Source: an uncultured Sterolibacterium sp.
GTDB lineage: Bacteria > Pseudomonadota > Gammaproteobacteria > Burkholderiales > Rhodocyclaceae
DNA length: 64,000 bases
Assembly: GCA_903904605.1 (NCBI GenBank)
Contig: CAIVDC010000114.1
Coordinates: 1 to 64,000, forward strand
Reading direction: 5' to 3'
In this document: in pieces, positions 33,735 through 42,577 of the stretch
Position numbering within the stretch: the stretch's first letter is position 1
Layout of the letters: each line of letters opens with the position of its first letter
Translations under genes and position numbers: made by a program
The notes under the pieces: model-generated
Seen by the model: the letters and a program-made list of their open reading frames with translations, nothing else
Database searches by the model: none
What the model was told of the DNA's origin: nothing

Positions 33735-34928
33735 ATGAGCGCTTCGGAAACCTTCGCGCTGATCGTCGACGGCTGGTTCGACGGCGAAGCGCATCACCCG
33801 GGACGAACCACCTTCGTCGTCCGCGAAGGGCGGATCGACGACATCAGCGCCGACGATCACGGCGCCGAACTGGGACGGCAAGGGCTCCCCGTCCTGCGCG
33901 GCGGCTTCCTGCTGCCCGGCCTGGTGGACGCCCACGTGCACCTCTTCCTGGACGGCCAGCCGACCGACGGCAAGCTCCGTTCCGAGCACATGAAGCAGCC
34001 GCTGGAAAGCCTGACCGAGGCGGCGCGGTCGAGCGCGCGCCAGTCGCTGGCCTGCGGCGTCACCCTGGTGCGCGACGCCGGCGACCGCCACGGCATCAAC
34101 AACCGGATCCGCGAGGAGGCGAGGAACCCGGCCAGCGGCCTGGCGCAGGTTCGTTCCGGAGGCTTGGGCGTGAAGCGTCCGAAGCGCTACGGCGCCTTCA
34201 TGGCCCGGGACGTCGAGGATGCCGAGGCGATCAGCCGTTCGGTGACGGAACTGGCCGGGGCGAACGACGAGATCAAGCTGATCCTTACCGGCATCATCGA
34301 CTTCGATGCCGGCGCGGTGACCGACGAACCGCAGTTCGACCTGGCGAGCGCGCAACTGGTGGTCGACACGGCCCGGGCCTGCGGCAAGAAGACCTTCGCC
34401 CATTGCAGCGGCGGGAAGGGACTGGCCATCGCCGCCGCGGCCGGCGTCGGTTCCATCGAGCACGGCTTCTTCATGGACCGGGAGATCCTCGGGATCATGG
34501 CCGACCGGGGGGTGGCCTGGACCCCGACTTTCTGCCCGGTGCATTTCCAGTGGGCGCATCCGGAGGCGGTCGGCTGGTCGCCGCAGACGGTGGGCAATCT
34601 GCGCCGTATCCTCGACAGCCACGCCGAACACCTGGCCCTCGCCGTCAGGATGGGCGTGCCGCTGCTCCTCGGCACAGACGCCGGCAGCATGGGCGTGGAG
34701 CACGGCCATGCGCTGTTCGAGGAGATCGACCGCTATCTCGAAGCCGGGCTGTCGCTTCAAGCAACGCTCGGCGCGGCCACGGCCAACGCCCGCCGGCACT
34801 TCGCCAGCGCGCATCCGATCCTGGCCAAAGGCGCGCCCTTCGAGGCCGTCCTCACCGCCCTTTCGCCTTTCGAGCAACTCTCGACCCTGAGGAAGCCGAT
34901 CAGGGTCTGGCGCGGACCGGCGTCCTGA
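33735..34928 (+). CDS. amidohydrolase-superfamily metal hydrolase of unknown substrate
   Basis: A 397-residue metal-dependent hydrolase of the PF01979 imidazolonepropionase-like group. It has the metal motif VDAHVHL near residue 64 and a candidate carboxylated lysine in EIKLILTG. FAHCSGG, IEHGFF and LGTDAG follow in the usual order. The substrate is not clear. It lies between the THF methyltransferase and folD, two bases after the former. HutI-like genes have been seen in chloromethane-utilisation clusters together with metF and folD genes, so a role in hydrolysing a folate C1 derivative is possible. That is inference. Confidence 0.8.
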   Translation: MSASETFALIVDGWFDGEAHHPGRTTFVVREGRIDDISADDHGAELGRQGLPVLRGGFLLPGLVDAHVHLFLDGQPTDGKLRSEHMKQPLESLTEAARSSARQSLACGVTLVRDAGDRHGINNRIREEARNPASGLAQVRSGGLGVKRPKRYGAFMARDVEDAEAISRSVTELAGANDEIKLILTGIIDFDAGAVTDEPQFDLASAQLVVDTARACGKKTFAHCSGGKGLAIAAAAGVGSIEHGFFMDREILGIMADRGVAWTPTFCPVHFQWAHPEAVGWSPQTVGNLRRILDSHAEHLALAVRMGVPLLLGTDAGSMGVEHGHALFEEIDRYLEAGLSLQATLGAATANARRHFASAHPILAKGAPFEAVLTALSPFEQLSTLRKPIRVWRGPAS

Positions 34929-34967
34929 TGCCGCCCGGCCTCATCAACGGTAACCGAAGGAAAAACC

Positions 34968-35849
34968 ATGACTACGAATATCCTCGACGGCAAGGCCCTG
35001 GCTGAGCAGTTGCGCACCAGTTTCAAGGAACGGGTGAGCACACTGACCGCGCTCGGGCAGAGGCCCGGACTGGTCGTGATCCTGGTCGGCGAGGATGCGG
35101 CCTCGCAGGTCTATGTGCGCAACAAGGTCAATGCCTGCGAAGCCGCGGGCATGCTCTCGGAGAAGGTCGTCTATCCGGTGGACGTCGATCCGGCGGTCGT
35201 CCTGGCCAGGATCGCCCAGTTGAACGCGGATTGCCGCATCCACGGCATTCTCGTCCAGTTGCCCTTGCCCCGCCACTTCGACGAAGCGGCCATTCTCGCG
35301 GCCATCGCCGCGGAGAAGGACGTCGATGGCTTCCACGCCGAGAACGTCGGCGCCCTGGCCCAGGGCCAGCCGCGCTTCATCCCCTGCACCCCCTATGGCG
35401 TGATGAAGATGCTGGAACACGCGGGCATCGATCCGAGCGGCAAGGAGGCGGTCATCGTCGGCCGCTCCAATATCGTCGGCAAACCGATGGCGCTGCTGCT
35501 TCTGGCCAAAGGCGCAACGGTGACCATCTGTCACTCGAAGACCCGCGACCTGGGCTTCCATACGCGGCGCGCCGACATCCTCGTGGCGGCGGTGGGCAAG
35601 GCCAGGATGATCGGCGGCGACATGATCAAACCCGGGGCCGTGGTCATCGACGTCGGCATCAACCGTTTGCCCGACGGCAAACTCTGCGGCGACGTCGATT
35701 TCGCCTCATGCGCGCAGACCGCAGCGTTGATCACGCCGGTGCCGGGCGGCGTCGGCCCGATGACCATCGCCATGCTGCTGGCCAACACCATCGAAGCGGC
35801 GGAACGGCTCGCTCAGCGTTCGCCCGCACCGCGCAGGAAGGTCGCCTGA
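34968..35849 (+). CDS. folD: bifunctional methylene-THF dehydrogenase/methenyl-THF cyclohydrolase
   Basis: A 293-residue FolD. It oxidises methylene-THF to methenyl-THF with NADP and hydrolyses it to formyl-THF. The catalytic [14 protein letters not shown] (Lys near residue 49), QLPLP near 93, [14 protein letters not shown] near 165 and [14 protein letters not shown] near the end are all present. AAGGAAAAACC precedes the ATG. It supplies the step after MTHFR in the oxidative direction. No formyl-THF synthetase or PurU gene is seen in the window. Confidence 0.96.
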   Translation: MTTNILDGKALAEQLRTSFKERVSTLTALGQRPGLVVILVGEDAASQVYVRNKVNACEAAGMLSEKVVYPVDVDPAVVLARIAQLNADCRIHGILVQLPLPRHFDEAAILAAIAAEKDVDGFHAENVGALAQGQPRFIPCTPYGVMKMLEHAGIDPSGKEAVIVGRSNIVGKPMALLLLAKGATVTICHSKTRDLGFHTRRADILVAAVGKARMIGGDMIKPGAVVIDVGINRLPDGKLCGDVDFASCAQTAALITPVPGGVGPMTIAMLLANTIEAAERLAQRSPAPRRKVA

Positions 35850-35856
35850 GACCAGA

Positions 35857-38800
35857 ATGGAAACGGCGATGAGCAAGCCGGCCGCAGCAAATACCGGCGC
35901 CGTGATGGTGGTCGGCGGAGGAATCGCCGGTATCCAGGCGTCGCTCGATCTCGCCGAAAGCGGCTACAAGGTCTACCTGGTCGAGAAGCGCTCGGCCATC
36001 GGTGGGCATATGGCGAAGCTCGACAAGACTTTTCCGACCAACGATTGCGCGATGTGCACGATCTCGCCGCGACTGGTGGACGCAGGCGGACACCCCAATA
36101 TCGAGATTCTGGTCGATAGCGAACTGGCCCTGCTCGACGGCGTCGCCGGCGCGTTCACGGCGACCGTCCGCACGAGTCCGCGCTTCATCGACACCGACCT
36201 CTGCAACGGCTGCGGCAAGTGCGCCGAAGTCTGTCCCGAATCGCTGCCCAGCCTGTTCGATGAAGGCCTGCGTTCGCAGCGCGCCGCTTACCGCCTGTAT
36301 CCGCAGGCCACTCCCGACGCTTACGCCATCGAGAAGCGCGGCGTGGCGCCCTGCCGCGATGCCTGCCCGGCCGGTCAGCGGGCCCAGGGCTACATCGCGC
36401 TGATCCGCGCAGGTCGCTACCAGGACGCCCTGCATTCGATACGCAAGGACAACCCGTTTCCGGCGATCTGCGGACGCATCTGCGACCACCGTTGCGAAAC
36501 CGTCTGCAGCCGCGGCAAGGTGGATGAACCGGTCAACATCCGCGGCCTGAAGCGTTTTGTCGTCGACCACGAGTACGCGAAGCCGCGCGTCAAGACCGAG
36601 CCGGTCGCGCGCCGCTTCGACGAGCGCATCGCCATCATCGGCGCCGGCCCCTGCGGCCTCACTGCGGCGCAGGACCTGGCCTGCCTCGGTTACGCGGCAA
36701 CGGTGTTCGAGGCGCTGCCGGCGCCCGGCGGCATGCTGCGCTTCGGGGTCCCCGCGCACCGGCTTCCGGCGGAAGTGATCGACCGCGAGATCCAGGACAT
36801 ACTCGATCTCGGCGTCGAGCTCCGTCTCAACGCACAGATCGAGCACCTGGACGACCTGTTCGAGCAGGGCTTCAAGGCGGTGCTCATCGCCGTCGGCGCG
36901 CAGGAGGGCATCCGGCTGCCCATCCCGGGCAACGACCTGGACGGGGTGCTGATCAACACCCGCTTCCTGCGCGACGTTCGCCTGGCGGAGATGCGGCGCT
37001 CGGCCGGCGACCTGCAGGGCGCCGCCGTGGTCGATCCGCGCTCGCGTATCGAGGGCCGCGACGTGGTCGTCGTCGGCGGCGGCGATGTGGCGGTGGACGT
37101 GGCGCGCAGCGCCCGGCGTCTGGGCGCGCGCCGCGTGCGCATGGCGGTGCGCGGCAGCTCCGGCCGCATGCCGGCCAGCGAGCACGAGCAGCGGGCGGCG
37201 CGCGAGGAAGGAATAGAAATCGAGATCGGTCTGAACTTCCTGCGCGTCGTCGACGACGGCGCCGGGCGCGTTGCAGGACTCGAATGCGAGCGCGTCGCGC
37301 GCTTCGAAAATGACGACCATGGTCGTCAATCCGCGGTCGTCGCGCCCGATTCGAAATTCGTGATGCCGGGCGAAGTCCTGATTTTTTCCATCGGCCAGCG
37401 CGTGGGGCTCGGCATCGCGCCCGCCGACTCAGAGGTCCGGGTAAGCCGGGACAAGACGCTCGACATCGACGCGCAGACCATGGCCACCGGCCGTGCCGGC
37501 GTCTTCGCCGCCGGCGACTGCACCAGCGGCACGGCTTTCGTCATCGAAGCGATCGCCGGCGGCCATAAGAGCGCCGAGGCCATCCACGCATACCTGCGCG
37601 AGGGCAGTGCCCGGCTTGTCCCGAAGCCGGCGCTGCCGGTCGCCGAATTGAGCCAGGCCGAAGTCGACGCCAAAGTTCAGAACCGCCAGATCCTGCCGGC
37701 GCCGCGCATCCCCATGCCCGAGACGGTGGTCGCTGCGCGCAGCGGCGGCTTCGCCGAGGTCGAACTGGGTTATTCCGAGGCCGAGGCGCGCGCCGAGGCG
37801 AGCCGCTGCCTGTCCTGCGGCATCTGCAGCGACTGCGACCAGTGCGTCGATGCCTGCGGCGTCAAGGCGATCGACCACGGCATGGTCGAGCGCACGAGTA
37901 AGTTCGACGTGGGCGCGGTGGTGCTGGCGCCGGGCTTTCAAGTCTACCGCGCGGAACTTTCGGAAGAATACGGCTACGGGCGTTACCGCAACGTCCTCAC
38001 CTCGCTCGAATTCGAGCGCCTGCTCAGCGCCTCGGGCCCGAACAGCGGCCACGTCCAGCGTCCGTCGGACGCCCGGACGCCGAAGCGGATCGCCTTCCTG
38101 CAATGCGTCGGCTCGCGCGACCAGACGCACGACTACTGTTCGGCGGTCTGCTGCATGTATGCCGCGAAACAGGCGATCCAGTCGATCGAGCACGAACCGG
38201 ATACCCAGGTGCGCGTGTTCATGATGGACATGCGCGCCTTTTCCAAGGGCTACGAGAGTTACTACCGCACGGCGCGGGAAAAATACGGCATCGCCTACAC
38301 GCGCTGCCGCATCTCCAGCGTGCGCGAGGATGCCCAGACCGGGAACCTGCTGCTGCGCTACTGGGACCGCGCCGGCGCGCGGGAAATGATCGAGGAAGAA
38401 TTCGACATGGTGGTGCTTTCCGTCGGCATGGAAATCGCACCCGAGGTTCGCGCTCTGGGCCTTCGCCTGGGCGTGCAACTCGACGATTACGGCTTCTGCC
38501 GCACCGTGCAGTTCGATCCGCTGCAAACGAGCCGGCCCGGGGTTTTCGCCGCAGGGCCGTTTCGCGAACCGAAGGACATTCCCGAGTCGCTGGTCGACGC
38601 CAGTGGCGCCGCCGCCGGCGTCGGCGAACTGCTCGCCGGCAGCCGCGGCACGCTGACCCGGACACCGACGTTTCCGGCGGAGCGCGACGTCACCGGCGAG
38701 GATGCCCGCACCGCCGTATTCGTCTGCCACTGCGGCACCAATATCTCCGGTTTTCTCGACTGCGGGGAAGTCGCCGAATATGCCAAAGGCCTGCCCGGCG

Positions 38801-40440
38801 TGGTCCATGCCGAGGAAAGCCTGTACGCCTGTTCGCGCGACAGCATTGCCCATATTTCCGCCAAGGCGCTGGAGATCGGCGCCAACCGCCTGATCGTCGC
38901 CAGCTGCACGCCGCTGACCCATGAATCGGTGTTCCGCAATTGCGCCCGCGACGCAGGGCTGAATCCCTTCCTGGTGGACATGGCCAACATCCGCAACCAG
39001 TGCTCCTGGGTGCATTCGAACGACCGGGCCGAGGCGACCGCCAAGGCCAAGGATCTGGTGCGCATGTCGGCGGCGCGCGCCGTCGAACTGAGCGCATTGC
39101 AGACCGGCCGGATGACCATGAGCAAGACCGCCCTGGTGGTCGGCGGCGGGCCGGCGGGAATGACGGTGGCCTTGTCCCTGGCGCGCCAGGGATTTCCGGT
39201 GCATTTGCTCGAGAAGGAGGCGGTGCTGGGCGGCGCGCTGCGCGATCGGCACTTCGGCCTGGATGACATCGGCGTGGCCGAGCCCCTCGGCCGCGACAGC
39301 GACGGGGCCATGATCTCGCCGCAGCAACTGCTCGCCGAACTCGTCGCAGCCGTCGGTGCCGAACCGCGCATCACGGTCCATTGCGAGACCGTGCTGGCCA
39401 GGACGGCGGGCTTCATGGGAAATTTCACCTCGACCCTCGCCTCGCCCGATGGCGCCATCGAGCGTGCGACCGTGAGCCACGGCGCCGCCGTGCTGGCCAC
39501 CGGCGGCGTCGAATACCGCGGCGACGAGTACGGCTACGGCAGCGACCCGCGCATCATCACCCAGAGCCGGTTCGAGGCGGTGCTGGCGGGGGGCGAAGCG
39601 CCGCGCCAGGTCGTCATGATCCAGTGCGTCGGCCCCGCCGAGCGCTACTGTGCGCGCATCTGCTGCACCGCCGCGCTGAAGAACGCGCTGATCCTCAAAG
39701 AGCGGCAGCCGGCGGCGCAGGTGACGGTGATCTACAAGGACATCCGCACCTACGGCTTCAAGGAGCGCCTCTACGACAAGGCGCTGGAAGCCGGCGTGCT
39801 CTTCGTGCGCTACGACGATGCCCGGCCGCCGCTGGTCAGCACTGAAACCGGCCGGCCCGTGGTGCGCGTCTTCGAGGAAATCCTCGGCAGGCAGATCGAA
39901 CTGGCTCCCGACTATCTGGTCCTGTCCACGCCGCTGATTCCCCCGCCGGCGGCGCGCGAGCTGTCGCGCTGCCTCAAGGTGCCGGTCGACATGGACGGAT
40001 TCTTCATGGAGGCGCATGTCAAGCTGCGCCCGGTCGATTTCCTTTCCGAAGGTCTGTTCATGGCCGGGACCGCCCACTATCCGAAACTCCTGGAGGAGAC
40101 CCTGGTGCATGCGCGTGCAGCGGCCTCGCGCGCGGGCGCACTGCTCTCGCACGAAGCGATCACGGTCGGCGGTGCCGTCGCCGAGGTCGATCCCGCATTG
40201 TGCGTCGCTTGCCTCACCTGCGTGCGCAGCTGCTCCTATTCCGCGCCGCGCATGAGCGCCGACACCGCCGGGGTCGGCGGCATCATCGGCGCGGCGCGCA
40301 TCGAGGCCGCGCTATGCCAGGGCTGCGGGCTTTGCGCCGCGCAGTGTCCGGCAGGTGCGATACAGCTCAAGCACAGCACCGACCGCCAGGTGCGGGCCAA
40401 GGTCGATGCCCTCTTCCCTCACCCGCAAGAGACGGCATAG
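35857..40440 (+). CDS. giant HdrA-like flavoprotein: HdrA half, GltD-type module, HdrA core and second HdrA
   Basis: A 1527-residue cytosolic iron-sulfur flavoprotein. An N-terminal FAD site (VVGGGIAGIQASL, residues 18-30) is followed by the HdrA cysteine region TNDCAMCTISPR and a 4Fe-4S motif DLCNGCGKCAEVCP near 113. A GltD-type module with its own 4Fe-4S cysteines (CRDACPAG onward), FAD (GAGPCGL near 260) and NAD(P) (VVGGGDVAVD near 405) fills about 165-590. HdrA motifs follow (FLQCVGSRD near 750, VCHCGTNISG near 957). A second FAD domain (VVGGGPAGMTVAL near 1095) and two ferredoxin clusters (CVACLTCVRSC at 1449, CQGCGLCAAQCP near 1488) end it. It probably couples NAD(P)H to the Hdr/MetVF complex. 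ATG 35869 is an alternative start. Confidence 0.88.
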   Translation: METAMSKPAAANTGAVMVVGGGIAGIQASLDLAESGYKVYLVEKRSAIGGHMAKLDKTFPTNDCAMCTISPRLVDAGGHPNIEILVDSELALLDGVAGAFTATVRTSPRFIDTDLCNGCGKCAEVCPESLPSLFDEGLRSQRAAYRLYPQATPDAYAIEKRGVAPCRDACPAGQRAQGYIALIRAGRYQDALHSIRKDNPFPAICGRICDHRCETVCSRGKVDEPVNIRGLKRFVVDHEYAKPRVKTEPVARRFDERIAIIGAGPCGLTAAQDLACLGYAATVFEALPAPGGMLRFGVPAHRLPAEVIDREIQDILDLGVELRLNAQIEHLDDLFEQGFKAVLIAVGAQEGIRLPIPGNDLDGVLINTRFLRDVRLAEMRRSAGDLQGAAVVDPRSRIEGRDVVVVGGGDVAVDVARSARRLGARRVRMAVRGSSGRMPASEHEQRAAREEGIEIEIGLNFLRVVDDGAGRVAGLECERVARFENDDHGRQSAVVAPDSKFVMPGEVLIFSIGQRVGLGIAPADSEVRVSRDKTLDIDAQTMATGRAGVFAAGDCTSGTAFVIEAIAGGHKSAEAIHAYLREGSARLVPKPALPVAELSQAEVDAKVQNRQILPAPRIPMPETVVAARSGGFAEVELGYSEAEARAEASRCLSCGICSDCDQCVDACGVKAIDHGMVERTSKFDVGAVVLAPGFQVYRAELSEEYGYGRYRNVLTSLEFERLLSASGPNSGHVQRPSDARTPKRIAFLQCVGSRDQTHDYCSAVCCMYAAKQAIQSIEHEPDTQVRVFMMDMRAFSKGYESYYRTAREKYGIAYTRCRISSVREDAQTGNLLLRYWDRAGAREMIEEEFDMVVLSVGMEIAPEVRALGLRLGVQLDDYGFCRTVQFDPLQTSRPGVFAAGPFREPKDIPESLVDASGAAAGVGELLAGSRGTLTRTPTFPAERDVTGEDARTAVFVCHCGTNISGFLDCGEVAEYAKGLPGVVHAEESLYACSRDSIAHISAKALEIGANRLIVASCTPLTHESVFRNCARDAGLNPFLVDMANIRNQCSWVHSNDRAEATAKAKDLVRMSAARAVELSALQTGRMTMSKTALVVGGGPAGMTVALSLARQGFPVHLLEKEAVLGGALRDRHFGLDDIGVAEPLGRDSDGAMISPQQLLAELVAAVGAEPRITVHCETVLARTAGFMGNFTSTLASPDGAIERATVSHGAAVLATGGVEYRGDEYGYGSDPRIITQSRFEAVLAGGEAPRQVVMIQCVGPAERYCARICCTAALKNALILKERQPAAQVTVIYKDIRTYGFKERLYDKALEAGVLFVRYDDARPPLVSTETGRPVVRVFEEILGRQIELAPDYLVLSTPLIPPPAARELSRCLKVPVDMDGFFMEAHVKLRPVDFLSEGLFMAGTAHYPKLLEETLVHARAAASRAGALLSHEAITVGGAVAEVDPALCVACLTCVRSCSYSAPRMSADTAGVGGIIGAARIEAALCQGCGLCAAQCPAGAIQLKHSTDRQVRAKVDALFPHPQETA

Positions 40441-40442
40441 TC

Positions 40443-40877
40443 ATGGATCCTTTCCATCCCGAGGTGGTCGCTTTTTGCTGCCGCCACTGCGCCTACGCTG
40501 CGGCCGACCTGGCCGGCGGCAAGCGGCAGCCCTACCCGGCGGCGATCAAGATCGTCGAGCTGCCCTGCACCGGCCGCATCGACGTGGTGAATATCCTCCA
40601 CGCCTTCGAGGACGGTGCCGACGGCGTGCTGATCGCCGGCTGCCTGAACGGCAGCTGCCACTACATCAAGGGCAATCTTTACGCCCGGCAACGGCTGGAC
40701 TATGTGCACGGCCTGCTCGGCGAAATCGGCCTGGAGGCCGAACGGGCGCGCATGATCAATATCTCCGCGGCGATGGGCGTCCAGTTCGCCGAACTGGCCG
40801 GCGAGCACGTCGAGACGGTGCGCGCCCTGGGCCCGAGTCCTTTGCGGCGCAAGATCAAACAAGGAGAAGCGGCATGA
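40443..40877 (+). CDS. MvhD-like hydrogenase iron-sulfur subunit (2Fe-2S electron carrier)
   Basis: A 144-residue protein with the MvhD pattern of cysteines: FCCRHCAYAAAD near residue 11, ELPCTGRIDVV near 38 and GCLNGSCHYIKGN near 61. In methanogens MvhD links hydrogenase to HdrA; in Moorella an MvhD is part of the hexameric MTHFR complex. No hydrogenase subunit is encoded here, so it most likely connects HdrA with MetV. It starts two bases after the HdrA-like gene and overlaps metV by four bases. Confidence 0.92.
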   Translation: MDPFHPEVVAFCCRHCAYAAADLAGGKRQPYPAAIKIVELPCTGRIDVVNILHAFEDGADGVLIAGCLNGSCHYIKGNLYARQRLDYVHGLLGEIGLEAERARMINISAAMGVQFAELAGEHVETVRALGPSPLRRKIKQGEAA

Positions 40878-41575
40878 TCGTCGCGGAAAAGAAACCCCTC
40901 GATGCCATCGCCAGGATGCTCGACGGCTGCGGCCGCGTGCTCGCCGTCGGCTGCGGCACCTGCGTCACCGTCTGCTTCTCGGGCGGCGGCAAGGAGGTGG
41001 CGACGCTCGCCGCCAGCCTGCGCATGAAGCGCCGCATGGAGGAAGGCAAGCCGCTCGAGGTGACCGAGGCCATGGTGCAACGCCAGTGCGAATGGGAGTA
41101 CCTCGAGCCCTTGGCCGAACAGATCAAGGAATACGACGCGGTGCTGTCGCTCGGCTGCGGCGTCGGCGTGCAGACGCTGGCCGAGCGTTTTCCCGCCACG
41201 CGCATCCTGCCGGCACTCGATACCCTGTTCATGGGCCTGCCCTCTGCCCAGGGGGTCTGGGAGGAGCGCTGCCAGGGCTGCGGCGCCTGCGTTCTGGACA
41301 AGACCGGCGGCATTTGTCCGGTGAGCCGCTGCGCCAAGCAGCTCTTCAACGGCCCCTGCGGCGGCTCGCAGAACGGCCGCTGCGAAGTCGACGCGGCGCT
41401 GCCCTGCGCCTGGCACATGATCTGGGAGAGGGCCGAGGCGCTGGGCATGACAGAAAGCCTGATGGCAATCGAAGCGCCGAAGGACTGGGCGACGAGCCGC
41501 GACGGCGGGCCGCGGCGCATGGTGCGCGACGATCTGCGCCTGCCTGCGGAACAGGGCCAGGAGGGCGGCGAATGA
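40874..41575 (+). CDS. metV: MetV-like zinc/iron-sulfur subunit of methylene-THF reductase
   Basis: A 233-residue protein. The N-terminal part has GCGTCVTVC near residue 27 and an LGCGVGVQTLAERFP stretch. The C-terminal part has the MetV/MTHFR_C cysteine signature CQGCGACVLDKTGGICPVSR, then FNGPCGG. MetV binds Fe-S clusters and passes electrons to MetF in acetogen-type MTHFR, which uses no NAD(P)H directly. It overlaps both neighbours by four bases (ATGA). It has the same type of domain as the N-terminus of the fused MTHFR at 26823. Confidence 0.9.
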   Translation: MIVAEKKPLDAIARMLDGCGRVLAVGCGTCVTVCFSGGGKEVATLAASLRMKRRMEEGKPLEVTEAMVQRQCEWEYLEPLAEQIKEYDAVLSLGCGVGVQTLAERFPATRILPALDTLFMGLPSAQGVWEERCQGCGACVLDKTGGICPVSRCAKQLFNGPCGGSQNGRCEVDAALPCAWHMIWERAEALGMTESLMAIEAPKDWATSRDGGPRRMVRDDLRLPAEQGQEGGE

Positions 41576-42573
41576 GCCAGGGCAACGCAGCAGCCGAGCC
41601 CGCGGAGGCTGCTCGGAAGAGCGGCGGAAATCTGGAACGCGCGCTTCGCCAAGGGCACTTTGCCGTGACTGCGGAACTCGGGCCGCCGCGCGGCTGGGAC
41701 GCCGCCTTCGTGCGCAAGAAGGCGCAGATTCTCAAAGGCTGGGTGGACGCCGCCAATGTCACCGACAATCAGGCCGCCGTGGTGCACATGAGCAGCATCG
41801 CGACCGGCCTGCTCATGATAGAAGAAGGGCTGGAGCCGATCATCCAGATGACCTGCCGCGACCGCAACCGGCTCGCCATGCAGTCGGACCTGCTCGGCGC
41901 CGCCGCCCATGGCGTGCATAACCTGTTGTGCCTTTCCGGAGACCACCAGTCGAAGGGCGACCATCCGGGCGCCAAGAACGTGCACGACATCGATTCGATC
42001 CAGCTGGTGGCCATGGTGCGCGCAATGCGCGACGAGAATCATTACCAGAACGGCAGGGATATTCCCGGCGGCGGACCACGCCTCTTCATCGGCGCGGCGG
42101 CGAATCCTTTCGCCGACCCTGCCGGCATGCGGCCCTACCGTTTGCGCAAGAAGGCGCAGGCCGGCGCCGACTTCATCCAGACCCAGTTGGTCTACGACGT
42201 GCCGCGCTTCCGCGAATTCATGAAGAAGGTCGTCGATCTCGGCGCACACGAAAGAGTGGCGATCCTCGCCGGCGTCGGGCCCCTGAAGAGCCCCGGCATG
42301 GCGCGCCATTTGCGCCTGAACGTGCCCGGCATGGCGGTGCCCGAGTCCTTGGACGCGCGCCTGGAAGCGGCAGTCAAGGGCATAGCCGGCGACGACAAGA
42401 CGGCGCGCAGCACGGCCTGGCGCGAGGAAGGCAAGCGCATCTGCGTCGAGCTGATCCAGGAAATCCGCGAGATCGAAGGCGTCGCCGGAGTGCACATCAT
42501 GGCCATCGAGTGGGAGGAGGCGGTGCCCGAGATCGTCAAGGCGGCAGGACTTCGCTCGGGTACACAGGGATGA
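41572..42573 (+). CDS. metF: methylenetetrahydrofolate reductase catalytic subunit MetF
   Basis: A 333-residue FMN/FAD TIM barrel that reduces methylene-THF or oxidises methyl-THF. Motifs are VTAELGPPRG near residue 31, NVTDNQAAVVHMS near 62, CLSGDHQSKGDHPGAKNV near 119 and FIQTQLVYDV near 204. It lacks an obvious C-terminal NADH domain, consistent with taking electrons through MetV. The four-base overlap with metV and the following HdrCB gene suggests a single complex. It differs from the fused MTHFR at 26823 by having MetV as a separate protein. Confidence 0.93.
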   Translation: MSQGNAAAEPAEAARKSGGNLERALRQGHFAVTAELGPPRGWDAAFVRKKAQILKGWVDAANVTDNQAAVVHMSSIATGLLMIEEGLEPIIQMTCRDRNRLAMQSDLLGAAAHGVHNLLCLSGDHQSKGDHPGAKNVHDIDSIQLVAMVRAMRDENHYQNGRDIPGGGPRLFIGAAANPFADPAGMRPYRLRKKAQAGADFIQTQLVYDVPRFREFMKKVVDLGAHERVAILAGVGPLKSPGMARHLRLNVPGMAVPESLDARLEAAVKGIAGDDKTARSTAWREEGKRICVELIQEIREIEGVAGVHIMAIEWEEAVPEIVKAAGLRSGTQG

Positions 42574-42577
42574 GACG

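Noticed and set aside
37429-40152. 907-codon open frame on the minus strand
   Set aside because: Antisense to the HdrA-like gene; composition typical of a shadow frame.
35857-40440. Two separate genes (GltD-like and HdrA-like) joined by error
   Set aside because: The frame is continuous with family-like sequence across all junctions, and no internal ribosome site or stop is seen near the junctions; a true fusion is more likely.
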